35,647 bases of DNA from an uncultured beta proteobacterium (GCA_903914175.1 CAIWNX010000119.1:1-35647); one strand, 5' to 3'; counted from the first letter of the stretch, positions 24,420 through 33,768 are shown. Notes: generated by a model not told the origin, from the letters alone. Made by a program: numbers and translations.

Positions 24420-26813
24420 ATGCGTCCATTGCTGCACGACCTGAAAGAACCGGTGCCCGCGTCCCGTTTCTTGAGAAGTCCGGTTGCGCTGGTGGTGTGG
24501 GCTGCATTGCAGGGTCTTTCGGTGTGGGCGCAGAGTGCCACCGACGCGCCGCCCTTGGTGCTGCGCGCCAGCCCTGTGTTGCAGGAACCGATCACCGCTT
24601 CCACACGCAAAGCATTACCGGCCTTTGTTACGGGTGATCAGCTGTCAGGGCAAACCGATCAACAAGCGGTGGTGCAAGGCGATGCGGTGCTGCGTCGGGG
24701 TGACATGGTGATCCGCGCTGACCGGCTGACCTACGAACAGGCCAAAGACCTGGCCAAGGCTGCCGGCCAAGTCCGCATCAACCGGCTGGGCAATGTTTAT
24801 GAAGGACCCTCACTGGAGCTCAAGCTTGACACCTTCGAAGGTTTCTTCAACCAGCCGCGTTATTACTTTCTCAAGAACGACACCCACGGGCAAGCGGACC
24901 GTGTCGACTTCGTCGATGAAAACAGGGCCGTCATCCACAACGCCAGCCTGACCAGTTGTCGCCGCCTGCCAGGACCGGACTGGCTGCCAGACTGGATACT
25001 GCGCGCCAGCACCGTCAGCATGGACAACGCGCAGGACGTGGGCACCGCTGAAGGCGCCCTGCTGAGCTTCAAGGGCTTGCCCTTGCTGCCCATACCCTAC
25101 CTCAGTTTTCCATTGAGCGACAAGCGCAAGTCGGGCCTGATGCCGCCAACCCTGGGGTTGGACAACGTTGACGGCATTGAAGTTGCGGTTCCCTACTACT
25201 GGAACATTGCACCCAACCGGGATGCCACCTTCACCCCCGATCTGATGAGCAAGCGTGGCGTCAATCTGGGCAGTGAGTTTCGTTACCTCGAGGCGGACTA
25301 CACCGGCCGCGTGCAGTTTGATTTCATGCCGTCGGACCAACTGCGCGACAGCAATCGCTGGGGGCTGAGCTTGGCGCATCAGGCGAGTTTGAAGAGCCCG
25401 TTGATCACGGGGCTGACCGACGGGGCTGCGGCTTTCAGTTTGAACCTGAACCGGGTTAGCGATGACAATTACTGGAGCGATTTCTCGCGTGCCTCGGCGG
25501 CGCTGACCCAACGCTTGCTGGCCAACGACGCCGCGCTGTCCTGGTCGAATGGCTATTTCACCAGCGCCGTGCGCGCCGTCAAGTGGCAGACCTTGCAAGA
25601 CCCAACTGCGCCGATCACGCCACCTTTTGATCGTTTCCCACAGATCAGTACGCGTTATGCCCGTAGCAATATCAACAGTTTCGATTTTTCAGTGGACGCA
25701 GACTACACCGCGTTCCATTCAGACAGTGCGCTGACGAATCAGCCCAACGCACAGCGGGCTTATTCTCTTTTGCAGATCAGTCAACCTTGGCGCAGCGCAG
25801 CGGGATTTGTCACGCCCAAGCTGCAACTGCACGCGGCCAACTATCTTTTTGACTCACCTTTGAGCAATGGTGCCAGTTCGGCCAGCAGCGTGGTGCCGAC
25901 TTTCAGTCTGGACAGCGGACTGGTGTTTGAGCGCGATACGAGTTATTTCAGCCGGGCCTTTCGTCAGACGCTGGAGCCGCGGGTGTTTTACGTCAACACG
26001 CCTCAACGTGACCAGAGCCTGCTTCCGAACTATGACACCGCACTGGTCGATTTCAATTTTTCCAGCATCTACACCGAGAACGCCTTTGTTGGAAACGATC
26101 GCATCTCCGACAGCAAACTGCTGGCGCTGGGCCTGACCTCGCGCTTGCTGGACCCGATTACGGGCTCGGAAGTGGCGCGCTTTGGTCTGGCGCAGCGCTG
26201 GTTATTCAAGCCGCAGGAAGTCGCGCTGCCGGGCGCTGTTCCGATCGCCAGCGGGCTCGGCGACATTCTGCTCGGGGCGTCGGTCAACTGGGATCCCAAA
26301 TGGGCTGTTGACGCCACGGTTCAGGTCAACCCGGCCTCCGAGAAAACGGTTCGCAGCACGCTGGGCGCGCGCTACAACCCGGGCCACTACCGGGCGCTGA
26401 CGGCGGCCTATCGTTATCAGAATGGCGCCAGTGAGCAGCTCGATTTCGGCTGGCAATGGCCGGTCAATGACTTATGGGGTGATCGCGGGCAGGATTTGGG
26501 CGCCGGCAGAGGGCAAGGGGACGGTCGCTGGTACAGCGTGGGCCGTCTCAATTACAGCCTGGATGAGCGCAAGCTGGTCGATGCCGTCATCGGATTTGAG
26601 TACGATGCGGGTTGTTGGCTGGGTCGTGCAGTGCTGGGAAGGTTGCAGACCAGCGCGTCAACCGCGACGCAGCGCATCATGTTCCAGCTTGAGTTTGTCG
26701 GCTTTACGCGTTTGGGCGTGAGCCCCCTGAAGACATTGAAAGACAATATCCCCAGTTACCAATACCTGCGTGAACAGCAGAGTGCTCCGAGCCGTTTCAC
26801 CAATTACGAATAA
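24420..26813 (+). CDS. lptD: LptD, LPS-assembly outer-membrane translocon
   Basis: A 797-residue outer-membrane protein that inserts lipopolysaccharide into the outer leaflet together with LptE. The signal peptide ends near VWAQS. The N-terminal periplasmic OstA/LptA-like beta-jellyroll spans roughly 65-175 (GDAVLRRGDMVIRADRLTYE). The C-terminal barrel follows, with LPIPYLSFPLSDKRKSGLMP at the junction. I count only two cysteines, C180 just after the jellyroll and C732 near the C-terminus, against four in E. coli. A single inter-domain disulfide is therefore all that can form. The gene is first of lptD-surA-rsmA and diverges from amgK across 78 bases. Confidence 0.96.
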   Translation: MRPLLHDLKEPVPASRFLRSPVALVVWAALQGLSVWAQSATDAPPLVLRASPVLQEPITASTRKALPAFVTGDQLSGQTDQQAVVQGDAVLRRGDMVIRADRLTYEQAKDLAKAAGQVRINRLGNVYEGPSLELKLDTFEGFFNQPRYYFLKNDTHGQADRVDFVDENRAVIHNASLTSCRRLPGPDWLPDWILRASTVSMDNAQDVGTAEGALLSFKGLPLLPIPYLSFPLSDKRKSGLMPPTLGLDNVDGIEVAVPYYWNIAPNRDATFTPDLMSKRGVNLGSEFRYLEADYTGRVQFDFMPSDQLRDSNRWGLSLAHQASLKSPLITGLTDGAAAFSLNLNRVSDDNYWSDFSRASAALTQRLLANDAALSWSNGYFTSAVRAVKWQTLQDPTAPITPPFDRFPQISTRYARSNINSFDFSVDADYTAFHSDSALTNQPNAQRAYSLLQISQPWRSAAGFVTPKLQLHAANYLFDSPLSNGASSASSVVPTFSLDSGLVFERDTSYFSRAFRQTLEPRVFYVNTPQRDQSLLPNYDTALVDFNFSSIYTENAFVGNDRISDSKLLALGLTSRLLDPITGSEVARFGLAQRWLFKPQEVALPGAVPIASGLGDILLGASVNWDPKWAVDATVQVNPASEKTVRSTLGARYNPGHYRALTAAYRYQNGASEQLDFGWQWPVNDLWGDRGQDLGAGRGQGDGRWYSVGRLNYSLDERKLVDAVIGFEYDAGCWLGRAVLGRLQTSASTATQRIMFQLEFVGFTRLGVSPLKTLKDNIPSYQYLREQQSAPSRFTNYE

Positions 26814-26819
26814 TTCATC

Positions 26820-28187
26820 ATGACCCATCGCCTTGTTGCCCTGACCGTGGCCAGTTTTTTCATCCTTGCCGGGTTGCCGGTGCAGGCCCAGGGCCTGCGG
26901 CCATCGACGGGCAGCGCGCTGGCGACACCGGTGGCACGTTTGGCGCCCGATGTTGCGCAGCAGGCGGATTTCATCGTGGCGATCGTGAATTCCGAGCCCG
27001 TCACAAACAACGATGTGCAGCGTGAAGTTCAGCGTGTGATGCAGCAACTCGCGCAGCAGCGCACGCCCCAGCCGGATCGCAAGGAACTGGCGCGCCAGGT
27101 ACTTGAGAGTCTGATCAATCAAAAGGCCCAGTTGCATCAGGCCCGGGAAACCGGTATCAAGATCGATGAGGCAGCGGTCGATCAGGCCTTGCAGAACATC
27201 GCGCGCCAGAATCAGATCGGGGTGGCGGAACTGGAGCGCCGGATTGCTGCCGAGGGGCTGGTTCTGAGTCAGTTTCGGACCCAACTGCGCGAGCAACTCA
27301 CGCTGACGCGCCTGCGCGAGCGTGATGTGGAGCCCAAGGTGCGGATTTCGGACCTCGAAGTGGACCAATATCTAAAAGAGCGCCAGAGCAGCAACGATCC
27401 TGCCGCCATCGAAATCAATCTGGCGCAGATTTTGGTCTCGGTGCCCGATGCCGCCAGCGCCGAGCAGATCAACACGCTGCAGGCCAAGGCACAGAAGGCG
27501 CTGGCGCGAGCCCGTGCCGGTGAGGATTTTGCCTTGCTGGTGGGTGAATTCTCGGATGCGTCGGATCGTGCCAATGGCGGGCAACTCGGCTTGCGCACGG
27601 CTAACCGCTATCCGCCCTTGTTTGTTGAGGCGACCCAGAACCTGACGCTGGGTGGCATCTCGGACGTGCTGCGTTCGGGTGCCGGTTTTCATATTCTTAA
27701 GGTGCTGGAGAAGAAGGGCGGTGGCATTTTGGCGATGAGTGTGACGCAAAGTCGGGCACGCCACATCCTGTTGCGCCCCAGCGCGCAACTCAGCGAGGCT
27801 GCGGCCCGCGACAAACTGGCGGAGTTCAAGAAGCGCATCGTTGCCGGGCAGGCTGATTTCGCGGCGCTGGCGCGCGACAATTCGCAGGACGGCAGTGCGG
27901 CCCAGGGTGGTGATTTGGGCTGGGCCAATCCGGGCATGTTTGTCCCCGAGTTTGAAGAGGTGATGGACCGCCTGGCGCCGGGTCAGATCAGCGACCCGCT
28001 GGTGTCGCGTTTCGGCGTGCACCTGATCCAGTTGGTGGAGCGCCGCAATACGGAGCTGAGTTTGCGTGAACAGCGTGAGCAGGTGCGCACCCTGTTGCGC
28101 GAGAAGAAACTCGACGAAACCTACCTCATCTGGGCGCAGGACCTGCGTGGCCGCGCTTACGTCGAACTGCGTGAGCCGCCACAGTAG
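26820..28187 (+). CDS. surA: SurA, periplasmic outer-membrane-protein chaperone and peptidyl-prolyl isomerase
   Basis: A 455-residue periplasmic chaperone for outer-membrane beta-barrels, including LptD. The signal peptide ends near LPVQAQG. A helical SurA N-terminal domain contains [20 protein letters not shown]. Two parvulin domains follow: the first around residues 195-300 ([23 protein letters not shown]), the second around 310-410 ([32 protein letters not shown]). The ATG lies six bases after the lptD stop. The length and domain order are normal. Confidence 0.96.
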   Translation: MTHRLVALTVASFFILAGLPVQAQGLRPSTGSALATPVARLAPDVAQQADFIVAIVNSEPVTNNDVQREVQRVMQQLAQQRTPQPDRKELARQVLESLINQKAQLHQARETGIKIDEAAVDQALQNIARQNQIGVAELERRIAAEGLVLSQFRTQLREQLTLTRLRERDVEPKVRISDLEVDQYLKERQSSNDPAAIEINLAQILVSVPDAASAEQINTLQAKAQKALARARAGEDFALLVGEFSDASDRANGGQLGLRTANRYPPLFVEATQNLTLGGISDVLRSGAGFHILKVLEKKGGGILAMSVTQSRARHILLRPSAQLSEAAARDKLAEFKKRIVAGQADFAALARDNSQDGSAAQGGDLGWANPGMFVPEFEEVMDRLAPGQISDPLVSRFGVHLIQLVERRNTELSLREQREQVRTLLREKKLDETYLIWAQDLRGRAYVELREPPQ

Positions 28188-28252
28188 CCGCCCATGACGG
28201 TCTCTGCCCTGATTGCAATCGTGATGCCGATGCCAGCGCTTGGGCGTGGCGC

Positions 28253-29044
28253 ATGAAACATATCCCCCGCAAACGCTTTGGCCAGCATTTTCTGGCCGAT
28301 GCGGGCATCGTCGATGCCATTGTTGAGGCTATTGCACCCAAACCCGGTCAGACGGTGGTTGAGATCGGGCCGGGCCTGGCTGCCATGACGCAGCCACTGG
28401 TGGAACGCCTGGGGCATCTGACCGTGATTGAACTTGATCGTGACTTGGCGCTGCGCTTGCGACTGCATCCGCAACTGACGGTTATTGAATCGGATGTGCT
28501 CAAAGTCGACTTTGTTGAGTTGGCGCGCACGATTGCCGTGGCAGGTGGGGGCGGCACGACCAAACTGAGGGTGGTGGGCAATCTGCCCTACAACATCTCG
28601 ACCCCGATTCTGTTTCATTTGCTTGATTGCGTTGACGTGATCGAAGACCAGCACTTCATGCTGCAAAAGGAAGTGGTGGACCGCATGGTGGCACGACCCG
28701 CGACATCGGACTACGGGCGCCTGAGTGTGATGCTGCAGTGGCGTTACGCCATGGAAATGGTGTTGTTCGTTCCGCCCGAGAGTTTTGATCCGCCGCCGCG
28801 CGTGGACAGCGCCGTGGTGCGCATGGTGCCGTTGGAACATCCGGCGGCGCTCGATGGCGAATTGCTCAGTGAAATCGTGCGTGTGGCCTTCAGTCAGCGT
28901 CGCAAATTGCTGCGCCATACGCTGGGCCGCTGGTTGGAGGAAAAGGCATTTGCCGGTCAGTTCGACGTGCAGCGCCGTGCCGAGGAGGTGCCGGTGGCCG
29001 ACTACTTGGCTCTGACGGCCGCAATCATGGATACCAATCGGTAG
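28253..29044 (+). CDS. rsmA: RsmA (KsgA), 16S rRNA A1518/A1519 dimethyltransferase
   Basis: A 263-residue SAM-dependent enzyme that dimethylates two adjacent adenines in helix 45 of 16S rRNA, late in small-subunit assembly. It begins with [14 protein letters not shown] motif [11 protein letters not shown] is at 36-46 and the catalytic NLPY at 110-113. [14 protein letters not shown] is typical of the family's C-terminal part. The gene lies 65 bases after surA; pdxA, which often sits between them in proteobacteria, is absent. A strong terminator follows. Confidence 0.97.
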   Translation: MKHIPRKRFGQHFLADAGIVDAIVEAIAPKPGQTVVEIGPGLAAMTQPLVERLGHLTVIELDRDLALRLRLHPQLTVIESDVLKVDFVELARTIAVAGGGGTTKLRVVGNLPYNISTPILFHLLDCVDVIEDQHFMLQKEVVDRMVARPATSDYGRLSVMLQWRYAMEMVLFVPPESFDPPPRVDSAVVRMVPLEHPAALDGELLSEIVRVAFSQRRKLLRHTLGRWLEEKAFAGQFDVQRRAEEVPVADYLALTAAIMDTNR

Positions 29045-29052
29045 TGGCATAA

Positions 29053-29079
29053 AAAAACCCACCGTTCAGGTGGGTTTTT
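29053..29079. terminator. bidirectional intrinsic terminator between rsmA and the barstar locus
   Basis: AAAAACCCACC (29053-29063), loop GTTCA, GGTGGGTTTTT (29069-29079): a perfect 11-bp stem with an A-tract on the left and a T-tract on the right. It can terminate both the plus-strand lptD-surA-rsmA transcript and the minus-strand RNase-barstar transcript. Confidence 0.93.
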
Positions 29080-29098
29080 GATTCAGACGTGGACTGTC

Positions 29099-29250
29099 TC
29101 AGGCTGCCGTCAGCCAATACCCGGCGTTGAAGGGGCTGCTCATGCGCAGCGCCAGTGGTGAAACGTCCAACAATTTGTCGGTTGGCATCTTTTCACCGGA
29201 CTCCGTCGTCAGTTCAATGCCTGGCACAGCGAAACTGCCTGTGTCAGTGC
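29099..29250 (-). other. orphan C-terminal-like reading frame, possible gene remnant
   Basis: About 50 codons read KSTDTGSFAVPGIELTTESG and onward to GYWLTAA before a stop 19 bases from the bidirectional terminator. Codon choice looks like that of real genes, and the stop-terminator spacing is that of a genuine gene end. There is no convincing start: the frame continues upstream only by overlapping the end of the barstar gene in another frame (to 29347). It could be the tail of a gene whose front was lost when the RNase-barstar pair arrived. I do not recognise the protein. Confidence 0.25.
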
Positions 29251-29264
29251 TTTTTGCCTCGTTC

Positions 29265-29299
29265 GCCCGTTCTGCTTGGCTGGTGTGTGCAGAACGGGC
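29265..29299. repeat. perfect 11-bp inverted repeat at the barstar stop codon
   Basis: GCCCGTTCTGC (29265-29275), 13-base loop, GCAGAACGGGC (29289-29299). The right arm ends on the first plus-strand base of the barstar stop codon. On the minus strand no U-tract follows, so it is not a standard terminator. It may protect the mRNA end or mark an old insertion boundary. Confidence 0.7.
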
Positions 29300-29742
29300 T
29301 ACAGAAAAGAATAGAAACATCGGAACGGAATTTTGCGGTCGCTCCAATAGTCAGCCGCGTCCCGAAAGATGTCGAGCAACTGCTCACGCGCTTCCTTGTC
29401 AAACTTGGCGTTGGCTGGGATATGTTCGAGCACCACAATGAAACCCGGTTGCGGACCGGATTTGTGCAGGGGGTCGGTCATGCTGTCGTAGAGCGCATCA
29501 AAATTCTTGCCGACATGCACGGCCAGCATGAATTGCTGACCGATCAGATCGAGCACATCCTGTTTGGTCTGCGCGTTGGCCAGATTGGCATAGAGAAAAT
29601 GCTGGCCCAGCGACTGTGCCGCATCCTGCAGTTCCTGCACTCGAAAAGCCCGGATTGACTGGACGATGTTGGGCCTAATGCCACGCAAGGGCACGTCGGT
29701 TGCGGCACGCTGAGGTGCTGGAGTTTCTAGAGCAAGTGACAT
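29299..29742 (-). CDS. barstar-family ribonuclease inhibitor
   Basis: A cytoplasmic inhibitor that would bind and block the RNase encoded immediately upstream, protecting the producer. It is 147 residues from ATG 29742, with GGAA about eight bases upstream; the open frame reaches 29775, but that start lacks a ribosome site. The barstar fold shows as LGQHFLYANLANAQTKQDVL, then HVGKNFDALYDSMTD with the acidic enzyme-contact helix, and the typical C-terminus PFRCFYSFL. An N-terminal extension of about 50 residues precedes the fold. The gene starts 42 bases after the RNase stop on the same strand. Confidence 0.9.
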   Translation of the reverse strand: MSLALETPAPQRAATDVPLRGIRPNIVQSIRAFRVQELQDAAQSLGQHFLYANLANAQTKQDVLDLIGQQFMLAVHVGKNFDALYDSMTDPLHKSGPQPGFIVVLEHIPANAKFDKEAREQLLDIFRDAADYWSDRKIPFRCFYSFL

Positions 29743-29784
29743 ATTCTGTTCCGCTTCACTTTTCAAAAATAACAAAAATCAAAT

Positions 29785-30177
29785 TCAGGGAACGATCCTG
29801 CGGAAGCTCGCGTAGTGATCGCTCGTGTAATAACAGTTGTCCGGCGCCGTGGCCTGCCCGCCGCACACAATGCGCCGAGCACCCCGGTCGCGTGAATTGG
29901 GGGTCGCGACGGTGTATTCGCGGTAGTAACCCCGTTTCATGACTGGCAACAAACGTTCCCGATTGCCAAATACCATTCCATCTTTTTCATGTGCAAACGG
30001 ACCGCCCCGATGGATCAGTCGAAAGGTCTTGACCCCTGACTCCGGCAACTCGGCCAAGGCCATCGATGCCGCAGGATTTGCTTTCGCCGTCTCTTTGGCT
30101 TGGCCAAGACCTGACGCAAGCAGCAGTCCAAGCACAAAGCCAGTGAGCACCAACTTGAAGCTTATTCGATGCGACAT
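29785..30177 (-). CDS. secreted guanyl-specific ribonuclease (N1/T1, barnase/RNase Sa-like)
   Basis: An extracytoplasmic endoribonuclease that cleaves after guanine. It is 130 residues from ATG 30177, with signal peptide FKLVLTGFVLGLLLASGLG. The mature domain has HRGGPFAHEKDGMVFGNRE, then the catalytic set: E87 in YYREYTV, arginine in RGARRIV and H121 in SDHYASF. Two cysteines, C105 and C115, probably form a disulfide. A GTG at 30195 would add six residues; neither start has a good Shine-Dalgarno. The immediately downstream barstar gene completes a toxin-inhibitor pair. Role could be nucleic-acid scavenging or competition; sequence does not decide. Confidence 0.92.
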   Translation of the reverse strand: MSHRISFKLVLTGFVLGLLLASGLGQAKETAKANPAASMALAELPESGVKTFRLIHRGGPFAHEKDGMVFGNRERLLPVMKRGYYREYTVATPNSRDRGARRIVCGGQATAPDNCYYTSDHYASFRRIVP

Positions 30178-30202
30178 GAGTGGCAAACTTCGCACAGCAC
30201 AC

Positions 30203-30214
30203 CGGGTTAACCCG
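30203..30214. promoter_or_regulatory. 12-bp perfect palindrome upstream of the RNase gene
   Basis: CGGGTTAACCCG lies 25 bases before the RNase ATG (30177). Its size and symmetry fit a dimeric repressor operator, although no regulator gene is next to it. Confidence 0.4.
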
Positions 30215-30263
30215 TAAATCTCAACGGCGCTAGTGTCGCGTATTTGGCAGAAAATAGCAAGCG

Positions 30264-30284
30264 ATTGCCTAAAAAATAGGCAAT
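30264..30284. repeat. 8-bp inverted repeat in the RNase-maeB gap
   Basis: ATTGCCTA (30264-30271), loop AAAAA, TAGGCAAT (30277-30284), directly next to the maeB terminator. It could be a second stem of that terminator or a regulator site for the RNase gene. The rest of the 30196-30334 gap shows no gene. Confidence 0.5.
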
Positions 30285-30317
30285 AAAAAAGCAGCCCGAA
30301 TTATGTAAGTTTGGGCT
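30285..30317 (-). terminator. intrinsic terminator of maeB
   Basis: On the minus strand AGCCCAAA (30317-30310) pairs with TTCGGGCT (30300-30293) with one G-T pair. After GC the run of six T (30290-30285) follows. It lies about 18 bases after the maeB stop and separates maeB from the RNase-barstar unit. Confidence 0.85.
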
Positions 30318-30334
30318 AACTTGTTGTTTTGACT

Positions 30335-32638
30335 TTAACGGGTGGCGTTTGCATCGGCCACTGTCAGGGCCGTCATGTTCACAAGTCGGCGCACCGTTGC
30401 GCTTGCTGTGAGGATATGCACGGGTTTGGCGGCGCCGAGCAGGACCGGGCCGATCGCAATATTGCCGCCGGCTCCCGTCTTGAGCAGGTTGTAGGCGATA
30501 TTGGCAGCATCAATGTTGGGCAGGACCAGGAGATTCGCGTCGCCCTTAAGCGTGCTGTTGGGCATCAGTGCCGCCCGCATATTGCCGTCCAGGGCGACGT
30601 CGCCATGCATTTCGCCGTCAACTTCGAGCCACGGCGCTTTGACGCGCAGCAGTGCCAGCGCCTCGCGCATCTTGACGGCGCTGGGCTGGCTGCTGCTGCC
30701 AAAGTTGGAATGCGACAGCAAAGCCGCCTTGGGTCGGATGCCAAAGCGCATCATTTCCTCGGCTGCCATGGTCGTGATTTCAGCCAGTTGTTCTGCGGTG
30801 GGGTCGTAGTTGACGTGGGTATCGACGATGAAGAGTTGGCGCTCCGGCAGCAGCAGGCCATTCATGCAGGCGTAGGTGTTGACGCCAGGGCGCTTTCCGA
30901 TCACCTGGTCGATGTACTGAAGGTGCATTGCGGTCGTGCCCCAGGTGCCGCAGATCATGCCGTCGACATCGCCCTTGTGCAGCAGCATGGCGCTGATCAG
31001 CGTCAGGCGTCGGCGCATTTCGATCTTGGCGACCTGAGCCGTCATGCCCTTGCGTTCGGTCATGCGGTGGTAGGTCTGCCAAAAGTCGCGGTAACGGTGG
31101 TCCTGCTCCACGTTGACAACCGTGTAGTCGTCGCCTTCGCGCAGGCGCAGGCCGAACTTTTCGATACGTTCGGCGATCACCTTCGGGCGGCCGAGCAGCG
31201 TTGGCAAGGCCAGTCCTTCGTCCACCACAATCTGGGCTGCGCGCAGCACGCGCTCTTCTTCGCCTTCGGCATAGGCAACGCGCTTTTTCAGTGCCTTCTT
31301 GGCCAGGGTGAAGATCGGCTTCATGACCGTGCCCGAGGCGTAGACAAAACTTTGCAGTTTCTCGCGGTAGGCGTCCATGTCCTTGACGGGTCGCGTTGCC
31401 ACGCCGCTGTCAAATGCCGCCTGCGCCACGGCGGGTGCAATTTTCATCATGAGACGCGGGTCGAAGGGTTTGGGAATCAGGTACTCCGGACCGAATGCCA
31501 ATGCCTCGCCGGCATAGGCGGCAGCAACGACCTCGCTTTGTTCGGCCTGCGCCAGTTCGGCAATGGCATGGACCGCCGCAATTTCCATTTCCATTGTGAT
31601 GGTGGAAGCCCCGGCATCAAGGGCGCCGCGGAAGATGTAAGGGAAGCACAGGACGTTATTAACCTGGTTCGGGTAGTCGGAGCGACCAGTCGCCATGATC
31701 GCGTCGTCGCGCACCGCCTTGACTTCTTCCGGGGAAATTTCCGGTGTTGGGTTCGCCAGCGCAAAAACCAGCGGCCGCGCCGCCATCTTTTTGACCATAT
31801 CGGGCTTGAGCACGCCACCGGCGGACAAGCCAAGGAAAATGTCGGCACCTGCAATCACCTCGCCCAGTGTGCGGGCATCGGTTTTCTGCGCGTAGACGAT
31901 CTTGTCTTCGTCCATCAGTTCGGTGCGGCCTTCATAGACCACGCCGGCCAGATCAGTGACAAAAATGTTCTCGCGCCGCAGTCCCAGTTTGAGCAGAAGG
32001 CCCAGGCAAGCCAGCGCCGCCGCGCCGGCGCCCGAGGTCACCAACTTGACATCCGCCGGCTTCTTGCCGGCGACTTTCAGACCGTTGAGGATGGCCGCGC
32101 CGACCGTGATGGCGGTGCCATGCTGATCATCATGAAAGACCGGAATCTTCATGCGTTCGCGCAGCTTGCGTTCGACATAAAAGCAGTCGGGCGCCTTGAT
32201 GTCTTCCAGATTGATGCCGCCAAAAGTCGGCTCCAGTGAAGCGATGATGTCCACCAGTTTGTCAAGATCGTGCTTCTCGTTGATTTCGATGTCGAACACA
32301 TCAATGCCGGCGAATTTCTTGAACAGCACGCCCTTGCCTTCCATTACCGGCTTGGCCGCCAGCGGGCCGATGTCACCCAGGCCGAGCACGGCAGTGCCAT
32401 TGGTGATGACGGCGACCAGGTTGCCGCGGCTGGTGTAGCGGAAGGCGTTGTTCGGGTCCTTGACGATTTCCTCGCAGGGTGCCGCCACACCGGGCGAGTA
32501 GGCCAAGCCCAGGTCGTGCTGGTTGATCAGTTGCTTGGTCGCGGCAATAGCAATCTTGCCGGGGGTCGGGAACTCGTGGTATTCAAGCGCGGCACGGCGC
32601 AAAACGGCACGTTTTTCTTCAGGGGAAGTGAAGGGCAT
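30335..32638 (-). CDS. maeB: NADP-dependent malic enzyme MaeB (malic enzyme fused to phosphotransacetylase-like domain)
   Basis: A 767-residue cytoplasmic enzyme converting malate to pyruvate and CO2 with reduction of NADP. The N-terminal ~430 residues are the catalytic part: [31 protein letters not shown], and nucleotide-binding [16 protein letters not shown]. The C-terminal ~330 residues are a phosphotransacetylase-like domain that in MaeB enzymes binds acetyl-CoA as regulator ([38 protein letters not shown]). GGAGA eight bases upstream supports the ATG. It is monocistronic, with a terminator on the left and the LysR gene 112 bases upstream on the same strand. Confidence 0.96.
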   Translation of the reverse strand: MPFTSPEEKRAVLRRAALEYHEFPTPGKIAIAATKQLINQHDLGLAYSPGVAAPCEEIVKDPNNAFRYTSRGNLVAVITNGTAVLGLGDIGPLAAKPVMEGKGVLFKKFAGIDVFDIEINEKHDLDKLVDIIASLEPTFGGINLEDIKAPDCFYVERKLRERMKIPVFHDDQHGTAITVGAAILNGLKVAGKKPADVKLVTSGAGAAALACLGLLLKLGLRRENIFVTDLAGVVYEGRTELMDEDKIVYAQKTDARTLGEVIAGADIFLGLSAGGVLKPDMVKKMAARPLVFALANPTPEISPEEVKAVRDDAIMATGRSDYPNQVNNVLCFPYIFRGALDAGASTITMEMEIAAVHAIAELAQAEQSEVVAAAYAGEALAFGPEYLIPKPFDPRLMMKIAPAVAQAAFDSGVATRPVKDMDAYREKLQSFVYASGTVMKPIFTLAKKALKKRVAYAEGEEERVLRAAQIVVDEGLALPTLLGRPKVIAERIEKFGLRLREGDDYTVVNVEQDHRYRDFWQTYHRMTERKGMTAQVAKIEMRRRLTLISAMLLHKGDVDGMICGTWGTTAMHLQYIDQVIGKRPGVNTYACMNGLLLPERQLFIVDTHVNYDPTAEQLAEITTMAAEEMMRFGIRPKAALLSHSNFGSSSQPSAVKMREALALLRVKAPWLEVDGEMHGDVALDGNMRAALMPNSTLKGDANLLVLPNIDAANIAYNLLKTGAGGNIAIGPVLLGAAKPVHILTASATVRRLVNMTALTVADANATR

Positions 32639-32712
32639 GGTTATTGTCTCCAGCTATCTTGGGTGTGGCCTGCTACCGGCCTGTCGGCGTCAATGGGTGG
32701 GGAATTGTAGAC

Positions 32713-32732
32713 CCTGTCCTAAGGGAGACAGG
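32713..32732 (-). terminator. weak hairpin after the LysR gene
   Basis: CCTGTC (32713-32718) and GACAGG (32727-32732) with an 8-base loop. A second small stem, TGCCT/AGGCA, spans 32741-32757 over the LysR stop. Neither has a U-tract, so termination here is uncertain. Confidence 0.3.
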
Positions 32733-32750
32733 TAGCTTGATGCCTGGCTC

Positions 32751-33656
32751 TTAGGCACCGGTTGCCGCAGCTTGCAGCAGCCAGGTCAGAAAGCTGCTCA
32801 TCAGAGGACGCTCCTCGGCGCGTTCGGGCGTGACCAGGTAGTAGGCGCGTTGGCCTTGCAGCACCTGTTCGCATGCCACCACGAGTTCGGCGCGTGCCAG
32901 TTCTGCTTCGACCAGCAGCCGTGGTACCAACGCCAGCCCCAGACCCTGTGCGGCAGCGGCCGCTGTCATCGAAAACAGTTCGTAGCGTGGACCCGACAAG
33001 GCCAGCGGTGCGGTCACGCCGACCGCCGCAAACCATTGCCGCCATCCCTCCGGACGCGTGCTTTGTTGCAGCAGCGGAAATTGCGCGAGATCCGCAGGTG
33101 TCAGATTCCTGCTTGAACCCAGGAACGCAGGGCTGCATACCGGTACCATGTCCTCCGACATCAGGCGCAGGCAGCGCGTGCCGGCCCAGTGGCTCATTTG
33201 CTCGGGTGTGCCGGCGTAGAGGGCGGCGTCAAACACGGTATCGGCGAACATGAAAGGCCGGGTGCGCGTTTCGATATGGACCGTCATCTCGGGGTGCTGT
33301 GCCTTGAGTTGCGACAGGCGCGGGATCAGCCAGCGCGTGGCAAAGGTCGGAACCGCGGCCAGATGGATGCTGCCGCCGCTGTTCTGGCTGGCCATGACTT
33401 CCAGCGTGTCCTGCTCCAGCCCTTGCAAGCGCGGCGCCACCTGGGCCGCGTATTCGGCGCCACGCTCGGTCAATGCCACGCCATGGCGGGTGCGGCGAAA
33501 CAGCGCAACCCCAACAAACTCCTCCAGCGCGGTGATTTGCCGCGATACCGCGCCCTGCGTTAGCGCCAACTCCTGCGCGGCGCGCGTGTAGCTCTCGTGG
33601 CGGGCTGCGGCCTCGAAGCAGGCCAGCGCTTGCAGAGATGGGATTTTTCGTCGCAT
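32751..33656 (-). CDS. LysR-family regulator, probably GcdR-type activator of gcdH
   Basis: A 301-residue LysR-type regulator of the GcvA subgroup. The N-terminal winged helix-turn-helix is in the first ~60 residues (SLQALACFEAAARHESYTRA, then ELALTQGAVSRQITALEEF). A two-lobed effector-binding domain follows from ~90 (IHLAAVPTFATRWLIPRLSQ). It is transcribed divergently from gcdH, the usual place for a LysR regulator of its neighbour. GcdR proteins respond to glutarate in Pseudomonas; I infer that role by context, not by sequence detail. Confidence 0.88.
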   Translation of the reverse strand: MRRKIPSLQALACFEAAARHESYTRAAQELALTQGAVSRQITALEEFVGVALFRRTRHGVALTERGAEYAAQVAPRLQGLEQDTLEVMASQNSGGSIHLAAVPTFATRWLIPRLSQLKAQHPEMTVHIETRTRPFMFADTVFDAALYAGTPEQMSHWAGTRCLRLMSEDMVPVCSPAFLGSSRNLTPADLAQFPLLQQSTRPEGWRQWFAAVGVTAPLALSGPRYELFSMTAAAAAQGLGLALVPRLLVEAELARAELVVACEQVLQGQRAYYLVTPERAEERPLMSSFLTWLLQAAATGA

Positions 33657-33737
33657 GATGTGCGCTATTTACACAAATTGAAGATCGGCTTTAGATTCAG
33701 TTCTGGCCCCAAGAAGCTGCAATAGTACCAATGGGAA

Positions 33738-33753
33738 TCCAAATTTTTTTGGA
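33738..33753. promoter_or_regulatory. candidate LysR operator between lysR and gcdH
   Basis: TCCAAA-TTTT-TTTGGA is a perfect 6-bp-arm inverted repeat. Its centre is about 58 bases before the predicted gcdH transcription start, near the usual activator-site position of LysR proteins (around -65). The 33657-33921 gap otherwise contains only the promoter and leader; a 63-codon minus-strand frame there has no support. Confidence 0.5.
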
Positions 33754-33768
33754 GTGAAAGGGACTGTC

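Noticed and set aside
30329..32239. 636-codon open frame on the plus strand opposite maeB
   Set aside because: Antisense shadow of maeB; no membrane, catalytic or repeat features and atypical composition.
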